Program-made: the position numbers and the translations under genes | Notes under the pieces: model-generated | Seen by the model: only the letters and a program-made list of their open reading frames with translations | What the model was told of the DNA's origin: nothing | Databases searched by the model: none | Assembly: GCA_003583745.1 (NCBI GenBank) | Contig: QXPY01000003.1 | Coordinates: forward strand, 1-64,000 | Length of the DNA: 64,000 nucleotides | DNA from: Rhodocyclales bacterium GT-UBC | Lineage (GTDB): Bacteria; Pseudomonadota; Gammaproteobacteria; Burkholderiales; Rhodocyclaceae | Reading direction: 5' to 3' | Shown here: piece by piece, positions 23,034 through 32,230 of the stretch | Position numbering within the stretch: position 1 is the first letter of the stretch | Layout of the letters: each line of letters begins with the position of its first letter

Positions 23034-25004
23034 ATGGGCTCAATTTTCCGCCTTGCCTGCGTGCTGCTCGCCGCATTCGCCGCGAGTTGCGCGCTGGCCG
23101 ATCCGCCGGCCCGGGTTGGCCGACTGGCATTCATCGAAAATGCCGTCAGCCTTCGCCTCGACGAAAACGACGAGGTGCGTCCGGCAAATATCAACTGGCC
23201 GGTCAGCAATGGCGCCATGCTGGAGAGTTCGGGCAATGGACGAGCCGAAGTCTGGGTCGGCGCCACCGCATTCCGGCTCGACGGCAACAGCCGACTCGCC
23301 TTTCCCGTCATCGACGATCGCCAGATCAACGCCAGGCTGGAACACGGCAGTCTCGCCGTCAGTATTCTCGAACCGGATCAGGTCGGTGAAATCAGCGTCG
23401 ATACCCCGGACGGCCAGATTCGCTTTGCCGCCCCCGGACGCTACCGTATCGATATCCTGCCAGACCGCACCGAACTGAGCACGCACGCCGGGCAGGCGCG
23501 CTTCATCAGCGGCCGCCAAAGTCTTACCGTAGACGCCGGGCAGCGAGGGAGCACGGATAGCAACGGCCGCATGCGGATTGAAAGCGGCGTCACCCACGAT
23601 TCCTTCGACAATTGGGTCGCCACACGCGAAAACCTGAGTTTGCCCCGACAAGCTGAACGCTACGTCGCGCCGGCCATGACCGGCTATCAGGATCTCGACC
23701 GCTATGGCGACTGGCAAGCACAATCTGAATACGGCGCGGTCTGGTATCCGCGTGCCGTTGCCAGCGATTGGGCGCCGTATCGCTTTGGCCGCTGGGCCTG
23801 GATTGCCCCCTGGGGCTGGACCTGGATCGACCAGTCACCGTGGGGCTTCGCACCCTTCCATTACGGCCGCTGGGTGAGCATTCGCGGGCGCTGGGGCTGG
23901 GTTCCGGGCGCCTACGTGCCCCGCCCGGTCTATGCCCCAGCCCTTGTCGGCTGGGTCGGCAATCCTGGCTGGAACGCCAGATTCAGCTTCGGCTCGGCAC
24001 CGGCTGTCGGCTGGTTCCCGCTGGCCCCGCGCGAGGTCTATGTCCCTTCATTTCGTGCTTCATCGACCTACGTCCGACAGATCAACGTCAGCCACGTCAA
24101 TAGCGTGACACTGATCGACCGTGCCATACGTGGCCGCGATATGCCGCATTACGCCAACCGCGATTTGCCGCATGCCCTTACCATGGTCCCCACCAGCCAT
24201 CTGCACGGCGGCCGGCCGGTCGTGGCGGGCGAACTCGGCCGCCACGACCGGCGCGAACAGGAGCGGGCACCACTGTCCCGAACCGTGCCGGGCAACACCT
24301 GGCAAACACCGGGCATGCAGGCGCCATCCCGTGAAGAAAGACGCCACCGTGATAACGAAGTACGCCCCCCATTCATCGAGCCATCTTCCCGACCACCGGT
24401 CATCAACGAAACGGCGCACCGCGAACTGCAACCGCCCCAGCCACCATCGAGCACGCCGGAACCAGTTCGCCTGCACGGCAACTTTTCCCGCGAAGCACCA
24501 CCACCCGCTTCGCCGCCATCGGGTCAAGCCTTACCGCGCAATCCACCACCATCCGCGCAAACCATTGAGCCGACCCGAATTGAAGCCCGCCCACCCGGTA
24601 CGCAAACGCCTCCGACACACATCGTCGGCGACCGGCCTTGGGATCGGCGCGAAGAGCGAGGCCAGGCTTTCCGCGACAACATGCCACCCAGCATGCCTGC
24701 CGCCCGCGAAGCGCAAAGGGAAGAACAAAGACGTCTGGAAATGATGCAACGGCGCGCCAGGGAAACAGCGCCCCCATTCGAACAAGCCCGCCCTCGTGAA
24801 ATCCCGATGGCTATCCCGACAACCAATGCGCCCCAGATACAGCGGAATCCGCCACCGACACCTGCAATGCCCATGCAAACACCAACTCCGATGCGGGAAA
24901 TGCCACGCGTCGACCAGCGAGGCCCCGAACCGCAGCGCGGTGGCAATCATGACAACCGTGAACAGCATCGCCCACCGCGTGGCGACGAACGCGGGCCACG
25001 TTAG
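23034..25004 (+). CDS. Secreted FecR-domain protein with tryptophan-rich DUF6600-like repeats
   Basis: 656 residues from the ATG at 23034, preceded by AAAGGA. Signal peptide MGSIFRLACVLLAAFAASCALA. Residues ~25-190 look like a FecR/FlgD-like beta domain (VSLRLDENDEVRPANINWPVSNGAMLESSGNGRAEV type). Then a Trp/Gly/Tyr repeat region (YRFGRWAWIAPWGWTWID, APFHYGRWVSIRGRWGWVPG) typical of DUF6600. The last ~300 residues are Pro/Arg/Glu-rich and probably disordered. Likely periplasmic or surface located; function unknown. Confidence 0.75.
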   Translation: MGSIFRLACVLLAAFAASCALADPPARVGRLAFIENAVSLRLDENDEVRPANINWPVSNGAMLESSGNGRAEVWVGATAFRLDGNSRLAFPVIDDRQINARLEHGSLAVSILEPDQVGEISVDTPDGQIRFAAPGRYRIDILPDRTELSTHAGQARFISGRQSLTVDAGQRGSTDSNGRMRIESGVTHDSFDNWVATRENLSLPRQAERYVAPAMTGYQDLDRYGDWQAQSEYGAVWYPRAVASDWAPYRFGRWAWIAPWGWTWIDQSPWGFAPFHYGRWVSIRGRWGWVPGAYVPRPVYAPALVGWVGNPGWNARFSFGSAPAVGWFPLAPREVYVPSFRASSTYVRQINVSHVNSVTLIDRAIRGRDMPHYANRDLPHALTMVPTSHLHGGRPVVAGELGRHDRREQERAPLSRTVPGNTWQTPGMQAPSREERRHRDNEVRPPFIEPSSRPPVINETAHRELQPPQPPSSTPEPVRLHGNFSREAPPPASPPSGQALPRNPPPSAQTIEPTRIEARPPGTQTPPTHIVGDRPWDRREERGQAFRDNMPPSMPAAREAQREEQRRLEMMQRRARETAPPFEQARPREIPMAIPTTNAPQIQRNPPPTPAMPMQTPTPMREMPRVDQRGPEPQRGGNHDNREQHRPPRGDERGPR

Positions 25005-25043
25005 CCGTGAACAGGACGGGACAAGGCGCCCCGTCCGGGCGGT

Positions 25044-25808
25044 TTAGTGTTTGTGGCCGAGGCCGAGATAGGCCTCGATGACGCGCGGATCGGCAGCCAG
25101 TTCCTGGCTCGGTCCGGCCAGCGAGATTTCGCCGGTTTCCAGCACGTAGCCGTAATCGGCGATCTGTAGCGCGGCGCGGGCATTCTGCTCAACGAGCAGG
25201 ATGGCGACGCCGGTTTTCTTCAGCTCGCCGATGATGCGGAAGATTTCCTTGATGATCAGTGGCGCCAGGCCGAGACTGGGTTCGTCGAGCATCAACAGCT
25301 TCGGCTTGGCCATCAGCGCACGACCCATGGCCAGCATCTGGCGCTCGCCGCCGGACAGGGTGCCGGCCAGCTGGGCCCGACGCTCCTCGAGGCGCGGAAA
25401 GAGTTCGAACACTTCGTCCATCGTCTCCATCTGGTCGCGATGGCCGCTGCGATAACGGTCGAAAGCGCCGAGCAGCAGGTTGTCCTCGACGCTCATTTCG
25501 GCAAACAGCTCGCGCTTTTCCGGCACCAGCGTCATGCCGTGGCGGACCAGCGACTCGACTTCACGCTCGCGCCCCTGGGCATGGCCCATGTAGACGATCT
25601 CGCCTTCGGCCGGCAGCAGGCCCATCAGGGCCGAGAGCAAGGTAGTCTTGCCGGCGCCGTTCGGGCCGATGACGGTGACGATCTCGCCGCGCCGGATGGC
25701 GAGGCTGACCTTGTGCAGCGCTTCGACCTTGCCGTAGGCGACGCGCAGGTCTTTGACGTCGAGAATGATCTCGTGCTGATGCAGGTTGGGGGGGGTGATG
25801 GTCGTCAT
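25044..25808 (-). CDS. livF: LivF, branched-chain amino acid ABC transporter ATPase
   Basis: 254 residues. Walker A GPNGAGKTT, signature LSGGERQMLAMGRAL, Walker B KLLMLDEPSLGLAP, and the C-terminal pattern typical of LivF (ALQIADYGYVLETGEISLAG). One of the two ATPases of a HAAT-family importer; the other is fused to LivM just upstream. The real substrate could be an amino acid, amide or urea. Confidence 0.93.
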   Translation of the reverse strand: MTTITPPNLHQHEIILDVKDLRVAYGKVEALHKVSLAIRRGEIVTVIGPNGAGKTTLLSALMGLLPAEGEIVYMGHAQGREREVESLVRHGMTLVPEKRELFAEMSVEDNLLLGAFDRYRSGHRDQMETMDEVFELFPRLEERRAQLAGTLSGGERQMLAMGRALMAKPKLLMLDEPSLGLAPLIIKEIFRIIGELKKTGVAILLVEQNARAALQIADYGYVLETGEISLAGPSQELAADPRVIEAYLGLGHKH

Positions 25809-25813
25809 CTGGC

Positions 25814-27574
25814 TTACTCCACGCCGCCCAGATAGGCTTCAAGAACTTTCGGATCGCGCTGCACTTCTTCCGGCTCGCCTTCGGCGATCTTTTCGCCAAA
25901 CTCCATGACCACCACGCGGTCGGCCAGGCCCATGACGAAATCCATGTCGTGCTCGACCAGCAGGATGCCCATGCCTTCGGCGCGCAGCCTGCGCAACAGA
26001 TCGGCCAGCGCCTGCTTTTCGCGATAACGCAGGCCGGCCGCCGGCTCGTCGAGCAGCAGCAGGCAAGGATCGGAAGCCAGCGCCCGGGCGATTTCGACGA
26101 TCCGTTGCTGGCCCAGCGCCAGACTGCCCGCCGCATCGAACATATGATCCTTGAGGCCGACTCGTTCGATCTGGCGTGCCGCTTCGGCCAACAGCCGCGC
26201 CTCCTCGGCCCGGTCGAAACGCAGCGCCGCCGCCAGCACGCCCTTGTTGCCGCGCAGGTGGGCGCCGATGGCGACGTTTTCCAGCACCGACATCTGGCCG
26301 AGCAGGCGCACATGCTGGAACGTCCGGCTCATGCCGCGACTGGCAATGTCACGCGCCACCAGCGGGGCAGTCGACTCGCCGAGGAAGGCGATCTTGCCCT
26401 CGGTGGCCGGATTGACCGCCGAAATGCAGTTGAACATCGTGCTCTTGCCGGCCCCGTTCGGGCCGATCAGGGCCATCACCTCACCGGCTTTGACGCTTAG
26501 CGACATGTTGTTGTTGGCGACCAGACCGCCGAAACGCTTGGTCACTTCGCTGGCATCAAGCAAGACCGTGCCGGCCGGCTGCGGCGCCCGCTTCGGCAAG
26601 GCTTCGGCCGCCGGCACATCGCGCTTCAGCGAGCGTTCCGGCAACCAGCGCAGAATCACCGGCCACAGCCCGTCCCGCGCCTTTTGCAGCACCAGCACCA
26701 TGGCGATGCCGAACACGATGATTTCGAAATTGCCGCTCTGCCCGAGAATCTGCGGCAACCAGTCCTGCAGCCATTGCTTGAGGATGGTGATCAGGCCGGC
26801 GCCCAGCACGGCGCCCCAGACATGGCCAACGCCACCAACCACCGCCATGAACAGGTATTCGATGCCCTGGGTGATCGAAAACGGCGTCGGATTGACGAAG
26901 CGCTGCAGGTGGGCATAGAGCCAGCCGGAAATGCTGGCCAGCAAGGCGGCAATCAGGAAGATGACGATCTTGGCGCGCGGCGTGTTGACGCCCATCGCCT
27001 CGGCCATCACGGCACCGCCCTTGAGGGCGCGGATGGCGCGCCCTTCGCGGGAATCGAGCAGGTTGCGGATACTGACGATGGCGAGCAGCACGACCAGCCA
27101 GATCAGGTAATAGAACTCGCGGCCCGATTTCAGCTCCCAGCCGAACAGCGACACCGTCGGAATGCCGGTGATGCCGGTATGGCCGCCGAGGAACTCGACA
27201 TTGCCGAACAGGAAGTAGAGGCTGATCCCCCAGGCGATGGTGCCGAGCGGCAGGTAATGGCCGCCCATGCGCAGCGTGATGAAGCCGAGGAAAAGGGCCA
27301 CGATACCGGTCAGCACCAGGCCGATCAGCAGGGTCAGCCAGGGCGACACGCCGTAGGTAGTGGTCAGCCAGGCCGTGGTGTAGGCACCCAGGCCAACGAA
27401 AGCTGCCTGTCCGAACGAGGTCAGTCCGCCGACCCCGGTGAGCAGCACCAGGCCGACCGCGACAATGGCGTAGAGACCGATGTAATTGAGCAGCGTGACA
27501 TGGAACTCGGGCAGGACCAGCGGGCCAACGCCGAGCAGGGCAACAAAGATGATCAGGGGAAGCTGGCGCATCAT
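25814..27574 (-). CDS. LivM-LivG fusion: ABC permease plus ATPase in one chain
   Basis: 586 residues from the ATG at 27574, which overlaps the livH stop (ATGATG). The open frame continues to 28255 but that part lies antisense-like within livH in another frame. Residues 1-~310 are LivM, with about nine membrane segments and [16 protein letters not shown] and [11 protein letters not shown]. After a linker ([15 protein letters not shown]) comes a complete LivG ATPase: Walker [10 protein letters not shown] at 371-379, signature [16 protein letters not shown] and [13 protein letters not shown]. Normally these are two genes. The linker is clean and there is no stop or frame change, so the fusion looks real. 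Confidence 0.9.
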   Translation of the reverse strand: MMRQLPLIIFVALLGVGPLVLPEFHVTLLNYIGLYAIVAVGLVLLTGVGGLTSFGQAAFVGLGAYTTAWLTTTYGVSPWLTLLIGLVLTGIVALFLGFITLRMGGHYLPLGTIAWGISLYFLFGNVEFLGGHTGITGIPTVSLFGWELKSGREFYYLIWLVVLLAIVSIRNLLDSREGRAIRALKGGAVMAEAMGVNTPRAKIVIFLIAALLASISGWLYAHLQRFVNPTPFSITQGIEYLFMAVVGGVGHVWGAVLGAGLITILKQWLQDWLPQILGQSGNFEIIVFGIAMVLVLQKARDGLWPVILRWLPERSLKRDVPAAEALPKRAPQPAGTVLLDASEVTKRFGGLVANNNMSLSVKAGEVMALIGPNGAGKSTMFNCISAVNPATEGKIAFLGESTAPLVARDIASRGMSRTFQHVRLLGQMSVLENVAIGAHLRGNKGVLAAALRFDRAEEARLLAEAARQIERVGLKDHMFDAAGSLALGQQRIVEIARALASDPCLLLLDEPAAGLRYREKQALADLLRRLRAEGMGILLVEHDMDFVMGLADRVVVMEFGEKIAEGEPEEVQRDPKVLEAYLGGVE

Positions 27575-28611
27575 TCTTCCTCCTCCTCGATATGCGTCGA
27601 GGTCAGCGAGCGCCAGAGCAGCACCGGGATGATCAGCGTGAACACGATGACTTCCTTGAAGGCGCTGGCATAGAACGAGGAATAGGATTCGAGCAGGCCG
27701 ACCAGCACGGCGCCGAGGGCGGCAACCGGGTAGGAGGCGAGGCCGCCGATGATGGCCCCGACGAAGCCCTTGAGACCGATCAGGAAACCGGAGTCGTAGT
27801 AGATGGTGGTGATCGGCGCGATCAGGATGCCGGAAAAGGCACCGATGGCTGCCGCCAGCGTCAGGCAGAGCTTGCCGGCCAGCGTCGGCGGAATCCCCAT
27901 CAGCCGGGCACCGGTACGGTTCATGGCGGTGGCGCGCAACGCCTTGCCGTAGATCGTGCGCTCGAAAAAGAAATAGAGCCCGATGATCAGCGAAGCCGAG
28001 GCGACGACGACCAGAATGGTCTGCCCCTGCAGCGGCGCGCCGGCCAGCTCGAAGCTGAGATCGGTGAAGGACGGCGTGCGCGAGCCCTCGGCACCGAAGA
28101 AAAGCAGGCCGAGACCGATCAGCGCGACGTGGATGGCCACCGAAACGATCAGCAGCACCAGCACCGAAGCGCCGGCCAGCGGCTGGTAGGCAACGCGGTA
28201 GATCATCGGCCCGAGCGGCACGACCAGCAGCATCGAGACGACCACTTGCGCCCACAGCGGCAACTGGGTCGGCGGCATGGCAAACAGGCCGGCGGCAGCG
28301 AGCAACGGCAGGCCGATATTCAGGATCAGCAGCGGCGTCAGCTTGGCAAAGCGCCCTTCACGCACCAGGCGCACGCCATCGAGCACGGCAACCGTGGTGC
28401 CCAGCGCGAGCAGCAGCCAGACCGTACCCGGCACCTTGCCGGCCTGCAGGCTGGCCAGGGTCAGCGCGCCATAGGCGACGAACTCGCCCTGCGGAATGAA
28501 AATGACGCGGGTGACGGTGAACACCAGAACCAGCGCGAGGGCGAGGAGGGCATAGATGGCACCGTTGGTGATGCCGTCCTGACCGAGAAGGAGGAGGATT
28601 TGAAGGTCCAT
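27571..28611 (-). CDS. livH: LivH, branched-chain amino acid ABC permease
   Basis: 346 residues, longer than the usual ~300 because of an extra hydrophobic stretch near residues 55-130 ([21 protein letters not shown]...[15 protein letters not shown]). Starts [31 protein letters not shown], and has the permease motif [18 protein letters not shown]. It pairs with the LivM half of the downstream fusion. Ends in a short acidic tail HIEEEEE. Confidence 0.92.
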   Translation of the reverse strand: MDLQILLLLGQDGITNGAIYALLALALVLVFTVTRVIFIPQGEFVAYGALTLASLQAGKVPGTVWLLLALGTTVAVLDGVRLVREGRFAKLTPLLILNIGLPLLAAAGLFAMPPTQLPLWAQVVVSMLLVVPLGPMIYRVAYQPLAGASVLVLLIVSVAIHVALIGLGLLFFGAEGSRTPSFTDLSFELAGAPLQGQTILVVVASASLIIGLYFFFERTIYGKALRATAMNRTGARLMGIPPTLAGKLCLTLAAAIGAFSGILIAPITTIYYDSGFLIGLKGFVGAIIGGLASYPVAALGAVLVGLLESYSSFYASAFKEVIVFTLIIPVLLWRSLTSTHIEEEEE

Positions 28612-28636
28612 GCGGAACCGGATTCTTTAATGCGAA

Positions 28637-28683
28637 ACGCCGACGCTGCATCGCCCCGCCGGGGGCTGATGCAGCGCCGGCGT
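28637..28683 (-). promoter_or_regulatory. Large stem-loop between livK and livH
   Basis: A 47-base inverted repeat with about 17 paired positions and one mismatch (arms CGCCGGCGCTGCATCAG / CTGATGCAGC-type). There is no U-run. Such hairpins between the binding-protein gene and the permease genes often protect the upstream mRNA or partly stop transcription, giving more LivK than LivH. That role is inferred. Confidence 0.6.
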
Positions 28684-28696
28684 CAAGGTGTTTAAC

Positions 28697-29836
28697 TTAC
28701 TTGACGAGCTTCCAGGCGTTGTTCTCGATCGTCACCATGACGCGAGCACGCTGGTCGTAACCTTGGTGATCGTTCGGCGTCATGTTGAAGATACCGTGGG
28801 CGGCCGGCAGGTTCTTGGTGTTTTCAATCGCTTCGCGCAAGGCATGGCGGAATTCGACGGTGCCCGGCTTGGCCTTCTTCAGGGCCACCGGGATGGCGCT
28901 TTGCAGCAGCACGCCGGCATCCCAGGCATGGCCGCCGAAAGAGCTGACCGAGCCCTTGCCGTACATCGCTTCGTACTTGGTGACATATTCCAGGGCCGAT
29001 TTCTTGACCGGGTAATCGGCCGGCAACTGGTTGGCCACAACCATCGGACCAACCGGCAGGAAGGCGCCTTCGACATCCTTGCCGCCAACGCGCAGGAAGT
29101 CGTTGTTGGCGACGCCGTGCGTCTGGTAGATCAGGCCCTTGTAGCCCTTTTCCTTCAGCGCCTTCTGCGGCAGGGCGGCCGGGGTGCCGGCACCACCGAT
29201 CAGGATGGCGTCCGGCTTGGCGGCCATGACCTTGAGGATCTGGCCGGTCACCGAGGTGTCGTTACGCTGGTAACGCTCGCTGGCGACAATCTTCAGCTTG
29301 CGGGCTTCGGCGATCTTGGCGAATTCCTTGTACCAGCCTTCGCCGTAGGCATCGGCAAAGCCGATGAAAGCGACGGTCTGCACATTCTTGTCGGTCATGT
29401 GCTGGACGATGGCGGTGGCCATGTGGGCGTCGTTCTGGGCTGTCTTGAAGACCCACTGACGCTTGGCGTCCATCGGCTCGACGACGATGGCGGAACCGGC
29501 CATCGAGATCATCGGCGTTTCGTTATCGACCGCGACATCCATCATCGCCAGCGAATTGGGCGTGGTCGACGAGCCGATCACGATATCGACCTTGTTCTCG
29601 CTGATCAGCTTCTTGATATTCTTGGTCGCGGCGGTCGGGTCGGTGGCGTCGTCGAGGACGATGTAATTGACCTTCTGGCCGCCGATCGTGGTCGGCAGCA
29701 GGGCAAAGGTGTTCTTTTCCGGGATGCCGAGCGAAGCCGCCGGACCGGTGGCGGAAACGGAGACGCCAACGTTGACGTCGGCCAGCACAGCGGTGGAAAG
29801 GGTGGCGAGTACGGCAAGAGTCAGTTTCTTGAACAT
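28697..29836 (-). CDS. LivK-like periplasmic branched-chain amino acid binding protein
   Basis: 379 residues with signal peptide (MFKKLTLAVLATLSTAVLA) and a type-I periplasmic binding fold: VGVSVSATGPAASLGIPEKN, VIGSSTTPNSLAMMDVA, and AVAFIGFADAYGEGWYKEF-like region. First gene of the livK-livH-livMG-livF unit. The ligand is probably an aliphatic amino acid or a related small molecule. Confidence 0.92.
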   Translation of the reverse strand: MFKKLTLAVLATLSTAVLADVNVGVSVSATGPAASLGIPEKNTFALLPTTIGGQKVNYIVLDDATDPTAATKNIKKLISENKVDIVIGSSTTPNSLAMMDVAVDNETPMISMAGSAIVVEPMDAKRQWVFKTAQNDAHMATAIVQHMTDKNVQTVAFIGFADAYGEGWYKEFAKIAEARKLKIVASERYQRNDTSVTGQILKVMAAKPDAILIGGAGTPAALPQKALKEKGYKGLIYQTHGVANNDFLRVGGKDVEGAFLPVGPMVVANQLPADYPVKKSALEYVTKYEAMYGKGSVSSFGGHAWDAGVLLQSAIPVALKKAKPGTVEFRHALREAIENTKNLPAAHGIFNMTPNDHQGYDQRARVMVTIENNAWKLVK

Positions 29837-30013
29837 GGTCTTATCCCGGGAAAAGAAACGTAATGGGTAAAAATCGGAGGCCGAAGTCTACCACGTGCAC
29901 GCTGCCCTGCCGTTTTGCAGCGCAACATGATCCGACTAAAGGCAACGCCACTCGGCGTTCCGGCCTCATGCTGCGTGCTAAAGTCTCCCTTTTTGCGCAA
30001 AACAGGTTCTGCC

Positions 30014-30610
30014 ATGTTCTCTGGAATCATCGCGGCAGTTGGCCGCATTACCGAAATCACCCCCCGCGAAGCCGGCTTCCGGCTGCATGTCGACGCCGGC
30101 TCCCTCGATCTGGAGGATGTCGCGCTCGGCGACTCGATCGCCCATAACGGCGTCTGCCTGACCGTTGTCGCCAAGGATGGCCAGACCCTCATGGTCGACG
30201 TCTCACCGGAGACCCTGTCGTGCACGGTCGGCCTCGACGCACCGGGCGAAGTCAATCTGGAAAAAGCGCTGCGCCTGGCCGACCGCCTTGGCGGCCATCT
30301 GGTTTCCGGCCACGTCGACGGCGTCGGCGAAGTCCTGCGCTTCGACCCGGTGGGCGACAACCGCCTCCTCGAAATCCGCGCCCCGCGCGAAATCGCCAAG
30401 TACATCGCGCGCAAGGGTTCGGTCACGGTCAATGGCACCAGCCTGACCACCAACGAAGTCAACGGCACCGACTTCACCATCAACCTGATCCCGCACACGC
30501 TGGAAAACACCATCCTCAAGCATTTGCAACCGGGTAGCCGGGTCAATCTGGAAGTGGATTTGATCGCGCGTTATTGCGAGCGCCTGCTCAGCGCCGAACG
30601 CGATCTCTGA
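30014..30610 (+). CDS. ribE: Riboflavin synthase alpha chain
   Basis: 198 residues from the ATG at 30014 (MFSGIIAAVGRITEI). Two lumazine-binding repeats are visible: the first with GDSIAHNGVCLTVV, the second with KGSVTVNGTSLTTNEV and DFTINLIPHTLENT. It dismutates two lumazine molecules to riboflavin. Alone here; other rib genes are not adjacent, and no FMN riboswitch was recognised upstream. Confidence 0.96.
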   Translation: MFSGIIAAVGRITEITPREAGFRLHVDAGSLDLEDVALGDSIAHNGVCLTVVAKDGQTLMVDVSPETLSCTVGLDAPGEVNLEKALRLADRLGGHLVSGHVDGVGEVLRFDPVGDNRLLEIRAPREIAKYIARKGSVTVNGTSLTTNEVNGTDFTINLIPHTLENTILKHLQPGSRVNLEVDLIARYCERLLSAERDL

Positions 30611-30620
30611 TCTTCACTTG

Positions 30621-30647
30621 CCTGCCCGCAGTCATCGCGCGGGCAGG
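30621..30647. terminator. GC-rich hairpin after ribE
   Basis: Stem CCTGCCCGC (30621-30629) pairs with GCGGGCAGG (30639-30647), nine perfect base pairs, lying between the convergent ribE and STAS-protein genes. No U-run follows, so it may be a weak or Rho-assisted terminator or an mRNA 3' end stabiliser. Confidence 0.45.
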
Positions 30648-30654
30648 TCAAGGG

Positions 30655-30999
30655 CTACTGCTGCTGTCTAGTCGCCGATCGAGCGCCAACTGCCCCGAAC
30701 GTGAAGAGATGATCGACCCCCAGCATTTCGAGTTCGGCACGCACGCTTCTGCTGCAGTTTTCGAGAATCAGGCACTTGCCCTTTTCCTTGCATACCCGCT
30801 CCCAGGAAATCAGCGTCGCAATACCGATGCTGTCGATATAGGTCATCCCGGAAAAATCGACAATCACGCCTGGCCGGGTCGTATAGACCACCAACTTGGC
30901 AAAGGGCAGGCGATAGCGCGCGATGTTCTCCATATCGAAATGGGCCGGTAACTTGATACGACCGCCATCTCGATCCACCGAACTGTTTTGGATATCCAT
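30655..30999 (-). CDS. STAS-domain protein (anti-sigma-factor antagonist type)
   Basis: 114 residues from the ATG at 30999, preceded by GGAGAG; an upstream in-frame start at 31071 is less likely. One STAS domain: VIVDFSGMTYIDSIGIATLISW, where the serine of IDS is the usual phosphorylation site, followed by LILENCSRSVRAELEMLGVDHLF. Such proteins act in partner-switching with a kinase and phosphatase. No partner gene is nearby. Confidence 0.85.
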   Translation of the reverse strand: MDIQNSSVDRDGGRIKLPAHFDMENIARYRLPFAKLVVYTTRPGVIVDFSGMTYIDSIGIATLISWERVCKEKGKCLILENCSRSVRAELEMLGVDHLFTFGAVGARSATRQQQ

Positions 31000-31100
31000 G
31001 ATCACTCTCCCTAAGCAAGTCAAAGGAACTCGCCCCTGATATAACCTTAGTGGCAAAGTGGGATTATCCAAGAACTATTTTGCAGAATTGCGACGAAAGA

Positions 31101-31355
31101 TCAGGATATTTTTTCCTTACCCTGTCGCCATTGATCAAGCTGATCTCGATCAATCAAGGTTTCCAGGCGGTTGATATTTCCGGGCAGTTGCCGGCCTTCC
31201 CATTGCTCGGTTGCCCAGCGTTTGACGCTGGCAGGCAACTCACCATGCTCAATCGCTCTGGCCAGCATGACTTCCGCATCATGCAAGGAAGTGAGGGGAT
31301 CGACCAGCAAATTGGCTGCTTCGACCAAAGTCAGCATCGTTGCGCATTGTTTCAT
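31101..31355 (-). CDS. Small protein of unknown function
   Basis: 84 residues from the ATG at 31355 (MKQCATMLTLVEAANLLVD), which has GGAGT upstream; the frame is open to 31454. Mostly helical, no membrane segment, no known motif; Trp/Arg-rich in the second half (KRWATEQWEGRQLPGNINRLE). Not similar to anything I can name. Same strand as the STAS gene, about 100 bases upstream of it, so possibly co-transcribed. Confidence 0.5.
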   Translation of the reverse strand: MKQCATMLTLVEAANLLVDPLTSLHDAEVMLARAIEHGELPASVKRWATEQWEGRQLPGNINRLETLIDRDQLDQWRQGKEKIS

Positions 31356-31656
31356 TGCAAACTCCACAAATCGATAAGCCGATTTCGCCCCGCGAACCCG
31401 GCAGGATGGGGAAACAACGCCTGCTTTATACCGTGACCTGATACAAATGGACAATCCGGAATAACCGCATGATCAGGACATCCAGCCTGCCTTTCGCCAT
31501 GCGCGCCCTTCCTGAACCGGACGAACCATTGAGCCAACGGCAGCCACTCCCGATAAGCCACCGACCGCATTTCAAGGCCCACGGCCCTTTCCCAAAAGCA
31601 ACTTTGCGCTACTTTCAGAGTACTGCCTTTTGTCCACCTACAGGTAAGGCGATAAA
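31356..31656. other. Intergenic stretch with no gene seen
   Basis: About 300 bases between the 84-residue protein and the left copy of the repeated small-RNA element. Open frames here are short and overlap the neighbouring features. I see no promoter, hairpin or coding signal that can be defended. Confidence 0.4.
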
Positions 31657-31756
31657 GAAAAAGGCCCACTGGGCATTCGGCAAAAACCGAAGCAGTGGGC
31701 CTCTAGTGCTTCTACGACGACAGGGACACCGTTCCGCCCTGGAGTGGTTCAGAAGC
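31657..31756 (-). ncRNA. Candidate small RNA, copy A
   Basis: About 100 nt transcribed leftward. Upstream is TATAAT (31768-31763), 6 bases before the likely first base GGCTTC. The predicted RNA has an outer helix GCTTCT/AGAAGC enclosing a CAGGG/CCCTG hairpin, then a terminator with perfect arms AGGCCCACTG/CAGTGGGCCT and a U-run (TTTTTC). A near-identical copy on the other strand at 35041-35142 keeps the -10 box, the helices and the terminator while the flanks differ. No coding potential. I cannot match it to a named RNA family. Confidence 0.65.
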
Positions 31757-31762
31757 CGGGCG

Positions 31763-31768
31763 ATTATA
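31763..31768 (-). promoter_or_regulatory. -10 box TATAAT of candidate small RNA copy A
   Basis: Perfect sigma-70 -10 hexamer inside GGCTATAAT, which is also kept in copy B. The -35 is weak (TTCCGT at a 17-base spacing), as it is in copy B. Confidence 0.55.
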
Positions 31769-31806
31769 GCCAATTCGGGGACCGGACGGAACTCAATGCA
31801 CAGCAG

Positions 31807-31837
31807 CCCCCCCATTTTATACCCCCATGTGCCCCCG
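31807..31837 (+). repeat. Left copy of a 31-bp direct repeat, possible attachment/arm site
   Basis: CCCCCCC-ATTTTATACCCCC-ATGTGCCCCCG. It matches 35428-35458 in the same orientation at 29 of 31 positions. The right copy lies just upstream of a tyrosine-recombinase start. The pair brackets the decayed island, so these may be att sites or recombinase arm-binding sites. Confidence 0.55.
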
Positions 31838-32116
31838 CGACCACTGAACACGCCGCAACGCCTGGCCGCCATCGAGTACGCGCGATCGGTGGTGGCAGGG
31901 CCCGATGCACACATGGGGGATCCGAAAAATGACCTCGAGCGGAACCTGCGCCGCTTCGACTATGTGCTGGCGAAGTTCGGCATCACAGAGCGCACGTTGG
32001 GTGTGACCGCACACGGTCTACGGCACGAAGCGCTGATCGACGAGTTCGTGGCACGTTCAGGACAGCAACCGCCAGTGCGCGGCGGCAGCGCCCTCACGCC
32101 GAAAGCCGAAGGGTGA
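31838..32116 (+). pseudogene. Tyrosine recombinase/integrase, C-terminal remnant
   Basis: About 90 residues remain of an integrase that is normally several hundred. The segment GDPKNDLERNLRRFDYVLAKFGITERTLGVTAHGLRHEALIDEF contains the HxLRH box of tyrosine recombinases (HGLRH), and QQPPVRGG is typical near the C-terminus of this integrase group. The N-terminal and DNA-binding parts are gone; the fragment begins directly at the 31-bp repeat. It is from a different integrase type than the pieces at 33446 and 35207. Confidence 0.6.
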
Positions 32117-32230
32117 AATAACCGGCTGAGCGCTTCCGGCACGGGCGGACTACCATATCGACGTCGCGATGCAGAATTTCCAAGCCCGGACATACAATGC
32201 CGTTCGCATACTCAATAATGGATAGCGCAA

